A DNA stretch of 64,000 nucleotides from Erpobdella octoculata (lineage: Eukaryota; Annelida; Clitellata; Hirudinida; Erpobdellidae), in the NCBI GenBank assembly GCA_963978895.1, contig OZ022246.1, forward strand, positions 10,765,820 through 10,829,819, read 5' to 3'. The notes below the pieces were generated by a model, which worked only from the letters and a program-made list of their open reading frames with translations, did not search any database and had not been told where the DNA came from. The first letter of the stretch is position 1. The number at the start of each line of letters is the position of its first letter. Positions 1 to 41,500 of the stretch are shown piece by piece. Both the position numbers and the translations under genes were made by a program.

Positions 1-3000
1 TATTTTAAAATATTTTAACACAAACCTTTTTATAAATATCATAAATAAAGGAAAGTTTTACAATAACATTTGTTCATTTCCTCCATTCATCCGTTTGTCA
101 TCATCAACAATCCGACCGTGTGTCAATGCATCCGTTAAAGCATATCTCTATTTTTGTTCTATTTGTTCTCCACGATGGGCCCACTTTTCTCATCAACAAA
201 TTCGGTCAAAAGACAAAAAATATCTGCCTCTTCTAACACTCTCAGACGTGTTTCTAAATATAAAGATTGCATTTTTAGATTTCATTGTTATTATGTATTT
301 CCTTTAGGCGTTTTTATAATTTCCTGCTACAATGACTTTTAATAGAAACACTCCACCTCCAAATATCGACACGGCACTTAGGTACATACATCATTCCGCA
401 TTCTGTCTTTCTTTGTCAGTGTTGCCTAAAACCTGTGGCTACAGATTTTGTACATCCACTTATAGTATGGCCCGGCTGGCCCGGTTGCTGAATTTATAAA
501 ACAAAAACAAAACAAAATGAGGTAGTTTCCCTTTTCTACGGATAATAAAAATTGTTTTTGTCAAAAATAAAAAAATTTTTTAAATTTTATTTAAAAGATA
601 GTTTTTGGTATTTTAGTTATAAATTGTTGTTAGTGATGCAGTAAGAACGTAAGCTGAAAACAGAAATGCAAAGCAAAAAAAATGCACGTGTCTCGTCAGT
701 AGAATTAGTGGCGATAAATTCCACCAAACAAGATCCAGTAGCAAACACACTTTAATTGAACACAACTGTCACAGTCAGCGCATTTAAAATATTCGACACG
801 CAAAAGAAATCATCAGAAAGTTGGGGTATACTTCACAGTTGACGTTTTGAAAGAAAAACAACATTTAAAATTGCAAAGAGTTTGAATGTTGATTCAACCG
901 TCATTCAAACTTTTGGCCGACAGAAACATAAAAGCATTCTTTAGTTGAAAATTTTGAAGATTTTTCACAATATCATACAAGGATTGCAATGAAGTCATTC
1001 GTAACATTTTAATTTCTCAACATATTGTTACGATTTATTGCTGAAGTGCTTGTTTGATCTTCTGTTAGGCTTTGATACTATTTGTTTGATCTTATGTTAT
1101 GCTTTGGTAATGTTAGTCAAGGTTTCTTTGATTTCTCATATTTGCTTGTTTTCGATTTCAAACAAGAATTTCTCAAGATCATGTTCTTCATTTTGAAAAG
1201 CTTCCTTTCCTTGCTCCTCCAGTCTTTCTACAGACACATTTCTTGTCGGTCACGTTTAGGCCTCGCTGAATAAGCTGATATTTTTCAGATCAGTAAATTT
1301 ATGTTCATACAATGTCTTTTAAACCATTTTTATTACACGCTTTCATTAACTTTAATTTGTCCGGATGTTTATGGGATGTCCGCGGACGTTTAGAAGCTTA
1401 GGAGATCATTATAAAATTCAACTACTTAAAAAAATTAAAATTTAATTTAACAAAAATAACTAATAAAATTTAATTTAACAAAAATAACTAATAAAATTTA
1501 AAAAACAAAAATTATTAATAAACAAATAAATTAAAGAGCATGTGAAAAATGGTGAAAAAATTTTCATCGTCATAATAACTACAAACTTCTTTTATTTACT
1601 ATTTACCGCGTAATATTTTAACTATACGATGTCACTATGAAATGTTTCAGCTATCTTAAAAGCATGTTTTCTATTTTTTAAATTAACTTTCACTCAGTAT
1701 AATTTATCTACTTCAGAACCAAATTTTAGAATATTTATTTGCACCATCTTATAATAATGGTTGATGAGACTAAAACCAAAATAAACCTAAAATACGACAA
1801 GTTTCTTAGTCTTTAATAGAAACTGTTATTCAAAAGCTTGTTAACTAACCAGCTGGTTGTTGGAATTCCTTAACTGTATTTAATTCATAGGACTACAATT
1901 TGCTACAATAATAAATCGAAAATAACCGGACATTGTAATATTTTTTAATTTTTAATTTCATTGGCTCTCGTTTACCGTACGACCTATAGTGCACGGGGAG
2001 CGTCACTCCCTGCCTCCCTCACCCCCATATAAGCAAACACAAAACATCTCCGCAAAGCACTTTTAAAATACTTGAAATTATTTAACAAAACTTCACCAAA
2101 AAATTATCGGCATAAATTTGGATGAAGACAAGGTTTCATTAGAAGAAAGCAAGAAACAGATGTCAAATTTTGGCTTAAAAATTTGTAAAAACACCAAAAA
2201 AGTTAAAAATTATTAATTTTGCTTTGTTTGAAGTTAATGGAAAACGAAAATAGTAGCAGGCAGACAATTCAACGATATGACACTTATTTGGTTTGATCGA
2301 TGGGGCATCTTTGTGTGGGTTGGCGGATGCGTGGGTGGAAGTATGGGTTGGTGTATGGGTGGTTGGATGGGTGGGTGTATGGGTGGATGTGTGGGTGGCT
2401 GCGTGGGTGGATGTGATGGTGAGCACGTGGATGCGTTAGTAGATGTGTGGGTGGATATTGCTATTATTGTCACATTGCAAATTAATTGCTTTGACGTTTT
2501 CGTGAGTTGTCTGAAGATGGAGTTATTTTTGGAATTTTTATAAAAAGAGATTTGGTTTTCAGTCTTTGTGTGATGAGTGGATAAGAAAACTTAAATATAA
2601 ATAGATTTTTTGTTTCTGAGTTTGTTTGCGTGATGAGTGAGTAAAAATTTTTATATATAAATAGATTTTGCTGGGTTGTTTTATTAAATTTTGAATAAAC
2701 AATTTTACATAGTAAGTTGAACAACAACAAATTGTATTGCATTTAATTTCTATTTGCGGTTTTTAATGTCACTAAACCCAACTTGAAATTTCAAACTCTC
2801 AAATGTATACTTTTAATGCTTTTGCTTTATTCGGTTTTCCAGACACATTGTACCTTACTCAATTCAATAAACCTCAATTTAAATACAAACAGTAAACATT
2901 TTCTTTTCTTTTTTTTGCTAATAGAAATATTATTATATTTTTATTCAAATAATATGTTTGAACAAAATAATTTTGGTTTTTATAATATACCTAAAGTATA

Positions 3001-3122
3001 ATTAAATTGTTGCCACAAAATACAAAATCTTGAAACATTTCTAAGCAAATACGTTATTTACCAATTTTAAATTTGCGTACACAAGTTTTAATTTTAAAAA
3101 ACTTGAAACATTTTTCTTTTAG
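1..3122. other. AT-rich stretch, no gene recognised
   Basis: I see no coding region in either strand that resembles a known protein; the open frames are short and low in complexity. The stretch lies upstream of the LC3-like exons and may contain their missing first exon, promoter and 5' leader. The only distinctive item is the G-rich microsatellite near 2312-2456. Confidence 0.5.
2312..2456. repeat. imperfect GTGGGTGGAT-type microsatellite
   Basis: The plus strand is a run of GTGGGTGG/ATGGGTGG words with point interruptions, almost devoid of C. Open frames across it (Thr/His/Pro-rich on one strand, Gly/Val/Trp-rich on the other) are products of the repeat and are not genes. Confidence 0.85.
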
Positions 3123-4929
3123 ATGAAAGAGTACAAGAGGTTCGAGACATTGAAGAAAAATATCCCAACAAAATTCCAGTTAGTCATTGATCAAGTATAA
3201 AGTAGTATGAAGACATAGATCAAGTAGTATAAAGCATAGATTAAGTAGTATGAAGACATAGATCAAGTAGTATAAAGCACAGATTAAGTAATATGAAGAC
3301 ATAGATCAAGTAATATGAAAACATAGATTAAGTAGTATGAAGACATATATTAAGTAGTATGAAGACATATATTAAGTAGTATGAAGACATATATTAAGTA
3401 GTATGAAGACATATATTAATGAGTATGAAGACATATATTAAGTAGTATGAAGACATATATTAAGTAGTATGAAGACATATATTAAGTAGTATGAAGACAT
3501 ATATTAAGTAATTAAGTAGTATGAAGACATATATTAAGTAATTAAGTAGTATGAAGACATATATTAAGTAGTATGAAGACATAGATCGAGTAGCAGACTA
3601 ATGTCGTTTCAATTAACGATTTAATTACAAATATTTTTCAAAATAATTATTATTAACTATATTTGTATTTATAAATATTTCCAAGTTTTGTTGTTAAAAT
3701 AGAGATCGGAGTTATTAAAATATTTGTATAACACTTCTTTTAAATGATTTATTTATTTGCAGGTAATTTTTGAGAAAAGCAAAAACGAGAAAAAACTTCC
3801 TGACCTCGATAAATCAAAGTTTTTACTTCCTCAAGATATGACAGTTGCACAGTTCATGGCGGTCTTCCGGTAAGGTGGCTAAGTCGCTACTAATTCGAAA
3901 ATATGAAGATTTTATAGACATATGTGAAAGACGTGTTGGTCTAGTAGTGGTTTAGACATTTGCTTGCATATCCAGAGTACCAGGGTTCGATTCCAGGTTC
4001 GGGCACGTAATTTCCCTGAGCAAGAAACTAACATGCATGTGCTCACGTCAACTCAAGTTTTATCCTTTAGTGGTCAATAAATAAGAACGAATTTCGGTTG
4101 GGGGTTAAGTCCTTTGTGAGCTTATGGAGCTAGTGAGTTGTGTGGGGACTGCCAGTGGCGCCAAGAAAGTTGCTTCAGGATTGTTTTTAAAAAATGATCG
4201 ATTATGAGAGAAAAAATAAATTTCCTCTATCATATATAACACATGTACATGTACCACACAAAACAACCTGAAGCAACTTTCCTGTCAATATAAAGGGTGT
4301 AATCAGAAGTTAATTTTTAATTTTTGGCAGGTTTTTGAAAATACAAAACCTCTTTCAAGAAGTTGCTTCTTTTTCTATAACTTTATTTTAAAAGCAAATT
4401 CTCAAAAATAATGTATTTTTTAGAATTGTCTGTCTGGTTTTCTAGAGATATTTAAAATAAATTATATAAAAGGAGATAATTATATCTATTAAAAAAGTGA
4501 TCAAAAAATTTGAGGAAAAAAAATAGTTGAAAATTACAAAAAAATTGTGCGTGGGCTGATTTTTTGTAGAAATGTTTTTCTTCAATGATAAATTACATTT
4601 TTAATTATTTTCATTACATTTTTGCTGTCTGCTATTCGACGTTTGAAAAAATATTTTTATGTCATTAAATATGTATGGAATTTATTTTATATTTTGCTTA
4701 AAAGTTAAGAAAAATCTAAAAATTTGTTTTCAGGGAGCGCCTGGCAGTTCCTCCAAATCATTCCTTTTTCTTAATCATCAACAAAAAGACACTGGCTTCT
4801 ATGAAGAATACTTTAAAAGAACTGTACGCAAAAGAGAAAGATGTTGATGGCTTTCTCTACATCACTTATGCTTCACAAAATGCTTTTGGAAGTTTCCTGC
4901 CACCATCCATTACAATAACTTATTTTTAA
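3123..4929 (+). CDS. MAP1LC3C: LC3/ATG8-family autophagy protein, LC3C-like (5' exon missing)
   Basis: Ubiquitin-like protein that is conjugated to phosphatidylethanolamine on autophagosome membranes. Exons seen: 3123-3178, 3763-3869 and 4734-4929 (stop TAA). The donors are GTTAGT and GTAAGG, the acceptors follow pyrimidine tracts, and all phases agree (118 residues plus a split codon). Family blocks in order: EEKYPNKIPV; LPDLDKSKFLLPQDMT; HSFFLIINKKTLASM; DGFLYITYASQNAFG. The wording around PQDMT and NNK/NKK-type residues is closer to vertebrate LC3C than to LC3A/B or GABARAP, from memory. The conserved Phe-Gly is followed by 12 residues, so ATG4-type trimming would be needed to expose the glycine. 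The first exon (usually an FKxR-type helix) was not identified; exon 3123 starts in phase 1, so the missing exon ends with one base of a codon. Intron 3179-3762 holds a minisatellite and intron 3870-4733 holds a tRNA-SINE. It could be a decayed copy if exon 1 is truly absent. Confidence 0.9.
3186..3594. repeat. 22-24 bp minisatellite (AGTAGTATGAAGACATATATTA unit)
   Basis: About 17 copies of a GTAGTATGAAGACATA-centred unit lie head to tail inside the first visible intron of the LC3-like gene. Early units read AGATCAAG and later ones TATATTAAG, so the array has been homogenised in its right half. Confidence 0.9.
3930..4200 (+). mobile_element. tRNA-derived SINE
   Basis: The 5' part looks like a pol III head. 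A box-A-like TGGTCTAGTAGTGGTTTAGA is followed by a perfect box B, GGTTCGATTCC, at 3984-3994. A non-tRNA body of about 200 bp follows, reaching the sequence that begins GGGGACTGCCAGTGGCG. It cannot fold as a full tRNA cloverleaf with acceptor stem, so I call a SINE and not a tRNA gene. It sits in the last intron of the LC3-like gene. The right boundary is approximate. Confidence 0.6.
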
Positions 4930-5715
4930 TGTGATTTATCGCCCTTTTACTTGTCGTCTGCTAGCTTGTTACCTTGACAACACTTGTTACCTCACAGAAA
5001 TGCGATCATATATATATTTTTTTAAACTCAAACATCGTTTGCACTTGACGCGCGAATTCTGATGAAAAATTCTCACAGAATTGATACATCGACTTCATCC
5101 AACTTTTAACATCTTCTGATGATAACTCTTATTTATTAAACTTATTTTTAAACGTTAATAAATTTATTCAAGAACTGCAAGATTAAAAATTTTGTTATTA
5201 AAAAAATTGTTTACATTCAGAAGTGATTAAATGTTTTGTTAATAAATGTATGCCAGCACTCATCAGTTTTCTATTCATTTAAAAATATAAAAAATAAATT
5301 TCATTTCATTTAAAATAAAATCATACAAAGGTCCAGCCGCGTAAGCAAATGCAAACAAATGAAAGGTTTGAAAGCTGCAAATTCGTAAAAAAAAATATAA
5401 TACCTAATTATCAACTGTGACTGTTAATGCAAACATGGAACAAAGCAAATCGTGAAGAATAAATAATTCATTGAATGACAATGAAGTAGTTGTTGATGAA
5501 AAAAAATGTCAACCTTCGATAACATATATAGAAAGCAACAAACGAACACCAATCAAGTGCTGAAAAGAGATTCAGAAAATTGCATCGGCACAATGGATTG
5601 CAAACATTAGTATTGTTTGGGTTTGTTTTCAAACGAAAGAAAAAAATGACAATGTGGTCATTTATAATATTTTATACATTCATCCATCCATTCATTTATT
5701 TATTCATTCACCTAT
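4930..5715. other. convergent intergenic spacer
   Basis: This holds the 3' ends of the plus-strand LC3-like gene and the minus-strand HECTD2 gene, which face each other. No coding sequence is seen. On the minus strand overlapping AATAAA words occur within about 25 bases of the HECTD2 stop (plus-strand TTTATT near 5695-5704), a plausible poly(A) signal. Confidence 0.5.
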
Positions 5716-35045
<29,330 letters not shown>

Positions 35046-35082
35046 AGCTTAATCGAATATAGCTAACTCCATATAAAATTTT

Positions 35083-35090
35083 TGACGTAA
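35083..35090 (-). promoter_or_regulatory. CRE-like octamer upstream of HECTD2
   Basis: TTACGTCA on the minus strand, 38 bp upstream of the HECTD2 start codon, resembles a CREB/ATF site. It is a single short match in AT-rich DNA, so chance is likely. Confidence 0.2.
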
Positions 35091-37439
35091 CAAAAACATC
35101 TTGAGTATATTCATGTTAAATACTGTATGCAAATATTTTGTTAACTTGTTGCATCAGCAAAATAAAATTTAAAAAAGCGATTACTCAACGACCTTTGCGT
35201 TTTTATCGATTTTCGCACACCTATGAAGAGGGGCTGCTGCGGTTACCATGGTGAGCTTGTACGTTATGGCTCGTTCGATTAGGTGCCAGGCCATAGATAT
35301 ATATTATATGTACCAGGTACTCTTTTGAGGTTACAATTATTTCGAGTTTAATGGTTTTTCTTTTAAAACACTGAACTGCAACAAACGTTTTTTTCTTCAA
35401 ATCAGCTGTTTGCCAAAAGTCACAGTTAAAAGGCAAACCAGCTAGATTATTATTTGTATGTTGAAGCTGAATTTCAAAACATATACAAGCGAGAAAAGTG
35501 TCCAGTGGCTTCTATCCCCCCAGGCAGCCGGGCTCAATTCCACCCTAAAAACCCGACCTTTCCCAAGCTGAAATTTTCTTTTTTTAATTATTTCACTTAA
35601 CAGCTACAGATAAGTTGATCCTCTATATAATTGATATTTTATTTTACATTTTTGACAGAATGTCTAGCTTATAATGTTGATATTTAATCTAACTTTAGTA
35701 TAAAAATCAAAAATACAAATAAAAAATATTAATACTCATAAATCTTATTGAACAGTAGGGCTAAAGACACGCAGGTTTGTTCAAATTAGTTAGTTATGTT
35801 GCACCTCTCCCGGCATGTCAATTAAAGGCACAGTGGAGCCATTGTCATTATGGTTTTGAAATGGGCTCTACTCTCTCAAAAGTGAGTCTTCTGATTTTGA
35901 AGTGGGTTCTTTTTTATTTTAATGCCCCACGGACGTTATTTTTGATACAAAACGGATGACGCAATAAAAAATGTCATAATTGTAAAAAAAAGACATAGTT
36001 TCTGTTGAACTTTGTAAATTTATAAAAATTAGGAAAATGCTGCTAAGTTCTCTAGAAATTTCTAGTAATGATTTCGTATATTGGAATTTTTCCCAATTAG
36101 TTTTTTTGTGTGACAAGCACATATTATCGATGCGGCTTGTTTTTTGTGGCATAAAACTTGATCGTTTTAAATAACGTTTATATTCATGATTATGTTCAAC
36201 TTATTGATTGAACAGTGCTACTTTTTGTTGTTTTTTCATGCAGTATAATGCTTTATTCAACAAACGAAATAAATCGTAAGCAAAACAGAATCAAAAATAC
36301 AGTTATGTCGGTTCACTTTCGTACAAACTATCATTGTACAAAGGTGTCAGCGTAAAGTTAGTTCCATCCACAAACCGTGGTGGTTACATTGTGAAACGTA
36401 TCGAATTAGTCATCCCGCTGGATAAGATGAGATAAGATGGTCAACGAACTAAAATTTTTGAATCTAAAACAACCGATACGCTCAATCTTGTTAATTATTT
36501 TGGACCTCTGGCGACTTATAAATAAACATCCGTACTGTTTAATTATTTTGGACCTCTGGCGAATTATACATAAACAACTTATTACAGTCGCTAGATGGCA
36601 AGAATTAATTTGATTTGATTAATTTTAATTGGTTTATGGCCTAATTCATGTCGGAAACATTTAATTCATGTATTGTCATCAAGAATAAAGCTTTCCTGGT
36701 AGTTTTAGAGCTCTAGGTGACCGAAAAATAGGTGAATTTTCGTTTTTAAGATTTGATCACAAAGACAAACAAACCAACAAACAGAAAGACGGGTGAAGTT
36801 AAATAAAAGCATTTAAATAAATAAAAACAAGTCCAGAAGAATTTAATGTTAATATTGTAAGTAGCAAAGTGCTCTAAAAAAACGCTCAGTTTTATTTTTC
36901 ACTGCATTTTTATAATGACTTAATGACTTTCCAATAATTACTTGTTACGGAAAAAGTCCTCAAAAACTGAAAAGGCTATGAACTTGGATAAACTAGTTGG
37001 CAGTCAGCAATGATGGGACACTACAGCTGGGCTCCCAAAATATGTGGTTCACACCTACAAGTGCTCGTGAATGTAGCAGTGTGGCGAGGGGCAGCCACCC
37101 CCGAGCGCCTATGGCCTAGGGGCGCTAAAGGGGAGGGGCGCATTTTCAGTAGAAGCAGAAACGTATAAGGTTTTCAAAAAATAATAGGAAAAAGTACCTG
37201 CGACTACACTACCCCCTCCCGTCCGGTCATCAGCTTTTTTTGAAAGCAAAAGGCAAAAGTGTATAAGGTTTTTGATAAGTTTTAAAAATTTTCTACGACA
37301 ATCCACTCCCCCGTACATCGGTTCTTTTGAAAGAAAAGTTAAAGACAGATGGGATGTTAAAGGGGCGCATTTCTTAGACTTTGCCCCGGGCGCCAGAAAC
37401 CCTAGATAACGAAAATGATGTTCTTTTCGCCCTAGTACG

Positions 37440-37536
37440 CTCCGTTTAAGAGATATAGCAGTTTGAAATTTGAACCGCCAACCTTTTAGGCCAACAGGCG
37501 AACGCTTTACCGCTATACCACCAGCGCCACCCACCA
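37440..37536 (-). mobile_element. tRNA-derived SINE head
   Basis: The minus strand reads GGTGGTATAGCGGTAAAGCG (box A) and, about 30 bp on, GGCGGTTCAAATTTC (box B). It resembles the head of the SINE at 43845-44074 (both have GCTGGTGGnANAGnGGTANAGCG). The body is replaced by unrelated sequence, so it is truncated. Confidence 0.6.
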
Positions 37537-37565
37537 ATGCATTGATTGATTGATGGCCATCACTC

Positions 37566-37738
37566 TTTTTTTACCAATGCTTTTATTAACTCGTCGTCTC
37601 TGTTTCTCTGTCTGTTTCAAATCTTGCAATCAATTTTTGAGTCACTTCCTGATGATAGATTTTTTTCAAATTTCGCATACATGCTCAAAATAGAAGACAA
37701 TGCAATATTCAATTATTAGTTTTACAATAAGTCAATCA
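37566..37738 (-). repeat. dispersed repeat family A, copy 3 (truncated)
   Basis: Reverse-oriented tail of family A, from TTTTACCAATGC-like sequence to CAATAAGTCAATCAATT, then broken by a run of a 16-bp tandem repeat (TTCTTGAGGGTTTTCG-like, 37749-37820). Confidence 0.75.
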
Positions 37739-37965
37739 ATTTAGTTAATTTTCTTGAGGGTTTTATCGAGGGGTTTCTTGAGGGTTTTCGTGAGGGTTTT
37801 CTTGAGGGTTTTCTTGACCACAAAACGCTAACCGACTGGCAGACTATTTTACCAAGTTAACACGAACCACACTCACTGACCGCGATTCTCAAGCGTGTAC
37901 GAAATTTTCATGAAAATAGTTGAGATATTTAAATTCGATGCTTTTTGATGATATTTTTATTATTA

Positions 37966-38335
37966 TTACCAATGCTTTTATTAACTCGTCGTCTCTGTTT
38001 CTCTGTCTGTCTGTTTGTTTCTCTGTCTGTCTGTTTGTTTCTCTGTCTGTTTCAAATCTTGCAATCAATTTTTGAGTCACTTCCTGATGATAGATTTTTT
38101 TAAAATTTTGCATACATGCTCAAAATAGAAGACAATGCAATATTCAATTATTAGTTTTACAATAAGTCAATTAATTTAGTTAATTTTAATTAATTTCGAT
38201 ATAATTAAGATATTTCGACTTTAATATAAAATAAAAGAGTAATATAAGAAAAAATTGATTGCAAAATTTGTGTTTTAATTACATATAAGAGCATTGGTTT
38301 TAAAAATTCGTTTTTAATTTACTTGTTCTTATTCT
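37966..38335 (-). repeat. dispersed repeat family A, copy 4
   Basis: Full-length reverse copy. The CTGTCTGTCTGTTTGTTTCTC tract is expanded relative to the other copies. It ends about 170 bp before the RNF213 stop codon. Confidence 0.8.
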
Positions 38336-38507
38336 GTATCAATGTAAGAATAAAATAGAAATAAGAAAAAGCGAGTTTTCTGATATTTCCGTTGCAAACA
38401 TAATTTCTGTTTTATGACATAATTACTCATTTTTAAAGTTAGATAGAAAAAAAGGTCAACAGGATAAATGGTAAAAATCAAGGTTGGCATTCAGATAGAT
38501 TGATAGA

Positions 38508-41500
38508 TCAGCTCTCAGATATATTTTCAATGTCAACAAAAAACATTTTCTCAGATTGAACTGAAAGCAGCCACACGTGAACGCAGTGCGAAACGAGTAT
38601 TTCAGGTAGAAAGTCTTCATTCTCCAGAGCTTCAATACTGCTCTCAAGGTTTTTCAGGGAGAGAAATTCGTACAACACTTCCCGGAGTCTAAAAAAAAAG
38701 TTGAAATTAATTATTAAACAGAGAATTTAATAATTTGAAATGGTCTACTAACCCATGATTTGAATTGTATATTCCACTCTCATCAGATTTTGTTGAACTT
38801 AACTCCAGAGCAATGAACTCAAATAACACGGAAGCAAACAACTCCAAGTTCATCCCCGAGAAACATTGCTTCAGATTCAGTAGTTTTTCATCAGATATTC
38901 TTTGCTTGTACTTTGAGTCGACGTTTGGAAAGACGCCCTGCAAGAAGTAAACAAGAATAACAATATATTTCTATAAAAATTAAAGTGCTAGAAAAACGAA
39001 GTGCTAACTTGGTCTTGCATAACTTGCATTTTCGCTTTTGTAAATGATAAAAATATCCAAGCTGATTTAACATGCTTAAACTGAAGGGTTCTCATCTGAA
39101 ATAAAAAAAAAATTTTATAAGTAAAACATAAAGAAATAACTACCAGAAAGCTTTAATATAACAAACATTTAAATGAATTTAAAAAAAACATCTATAACAA
39201 AATGATCATGGATTTTCATCTAAGATCACAATTTATCGCAAAAAACATAAACTTGTAATGAAAGTTTTATGTTTGTACTCACCACAGTTGAATTAGTTAG
39301 AACGTGTTCCATCTTAAGAGTTTGAGTGATAAACTCCACAACATTTGTTTCACCATCATGCCCTATAGAAGTTATGAATTCTATGACAATATTCAAACAT
39401 GCCAATGCATTCAAGACATCTGCCAGAGTTTTGAACTCATTAGCAAATGCTGCTTCATTTCGTAATTTTTCCTGGATAGTTTAAACAATTAATTTCAACA
39501 AAAATCGAAAGCATAGTATAATACTACTATAAATAATACTAATCTATATATATAAAAATGAATGTTTGTATATATGTATATATGTATGTTAATGTCCTTT
39601 ATGCATTGCTACACCATTCATCCGATCGTAATGAAATTTTCACACAACCTTGAGAGTCAATGGAAATCAAAAATAAAAATTTTTTTTTTGAAATCCGTCA
39701 CAAAATGAGCGGAGCGGGTGAGCGAGCGGGAACTATATATATATATATGTATGTGCGTATGTATGTGTGTATGTATGTATGTGTATGTGCATGTATGTGT
39801 GTCTGTGTGTGTGTTTATGTATGTACTAGCGGAGATACCCGGCGTTGCCCAGGTTTTTTGAGGTTTTTCTAATGTTTGTCTCTTTCTCTCCCGTTTCCTT
39901 TCCCACCTGCTTTCCCACTCCTGTTAGCTTTCCCGTTTTCGGTCGTTTTCCCACTGCCGGTCGCTTTCCCGCTCCCGGTCGCTTTCCCGCTCCCGGTCGT
40001 TTTCCCGTCCCGGTCGCTGCCCCGTTCCCGCTCACGTTTGCTCTCCCAGTCCCGCTCACGCTTGCTTTTCTGTTCCCGCTCGCTGTCCGTTCCGGGTCGC
40101 TTTCCCGTTTCTATAATAGACAAACTAACCCACAAACATTCATATATATATATAATCTTAGCAAATCTATTTTGCGTTTTATAGGCTAACAGAAGTTATG
40201 AAAGAATGTAAAAGAGAAAATGAGCGGGAACGGGAACGGGAACGGGAGAGCAACCGTGACCGGGAATGGGAGAGCAAGCATGACCGGGAACGGGAGAGCA
40301 AGCGTGAGCGGGAACGGGAAAGCGACCGGGAACGGGAAAGCGACCGGGAACGGGAAAGCGACCGGGAACGGGAAAGCGACCGGGAACGGGAAAGCGACCG
40401 GGAACGCGGAAAGCGACCGGGAACGCGGAAAGCGACTGGAATCGGGAGAGCAAGCTTGGAAGGAAACGCGAGCAAGAGAGAAAATCGATAACAGAACTTC
40501 TGAGCGGGAAAGCGACCGGGAGCTGGAAAACGACCGAGAGCGGAAAAGCGACCGGGAACGCTACGAAAACGGGAAAGTGGAGAAGGGAACGGGAGCGAGA
40601 GAGACAAACATTAGAAAAACCTCTAAAAACCCCGGGCAACGCCGGGTAACCCCGCTAGTACTACTATAAATAATACTAATACTACTATAAATAATACTGA
40701 TACTACTATAAATAATACTAATACTAATGCTAATAATAATAATAGATAAGCACCTGTGGGATTTTTTCAAGCTCAGCGAACACCAGCGAAACATTCAAGT
40801 CTTCTTGGAAGTTTATGTAACTTTCCTGTGAACACATAACATTTATCAATCCATTAATGGTTATTTTAACTTTGCAATGCAAATTTCTGCAATAATAATT
40901 ATTGCAAAAATAAAAATGAAATGGCTAAAATTTAAATCTTATTTATTTACTTATATAGAGTAATAGGATAATATTGTATTTTAGTAATAGCATTTTCTTC
41001 AATTAATTTATTAATTTTCTACACTTGATTCAAAGCATTTTTAATTCCTACCTGAATGAATTCAAGATCACATATATTTAATAATATACACAAATATATT
41101 TAATAATATACACAAATATATTTAATAATATACACAAATATATTTAATAATATACACAAATATATTTAATAATATACACAAATTTATTTAATAATATACA
41201 CAAATATATTTAATAATATACACAAATATATTTAATAATATACACAAATATATTTAATAATATACACAAATATATTTAATAATATACACAAATATATTTA
41301 ATAATATACACAAATATATTTAATAATATACACAAATATATTTAATAATATACACAAATATATTTAATAATATACACAAATATATTTAATAATATACACA
41401 AATATATTTAATAATATACACAAATATATTTAATAATATACACAAATATATTTAATAATATACACAAATATATTTAATAATATACACAAATATATTTAAT

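Larger units (their letters stand above)
35046..38507. other. intergenic region between RNF213 3' end and HECTD2 5' end
   Basis: Both genes are on the minus strand, so this contains the RNF213 3' flank and the HECTD2 promoter. No coding sequence is recognised. 37085-37400 is a GC-rich stretch with ends like MITEs (GTGTGGCGAGGGGCAGCC at left; GCCCCGGGCGCCAG at right). 36760-36830 carries another repeat tail ending TTAAATAAAAGCATTT. Confidence 0.6.

Noticed and set aside
1082..1273. Candidate first exon of the LC3-like gene (contains DFKQEF)
   Set aside because: No suitable phase-1 donor follows and the surrounding residues do not match LC3; a similar QFKYKQ stretch near 2870 fails too.
37109..37537. 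142-codon minus-strand frame
   Set aside because: It runs from a tRNA-SINE head into a GC-rich MITE-like stretch; no protein similarity.
39845..40669. Arg/Glu/Ser- and Phe/Pro-rich frames of about 100-149 codons
   Set aside because: All derive from the 18-mer arrays of the foldback element.
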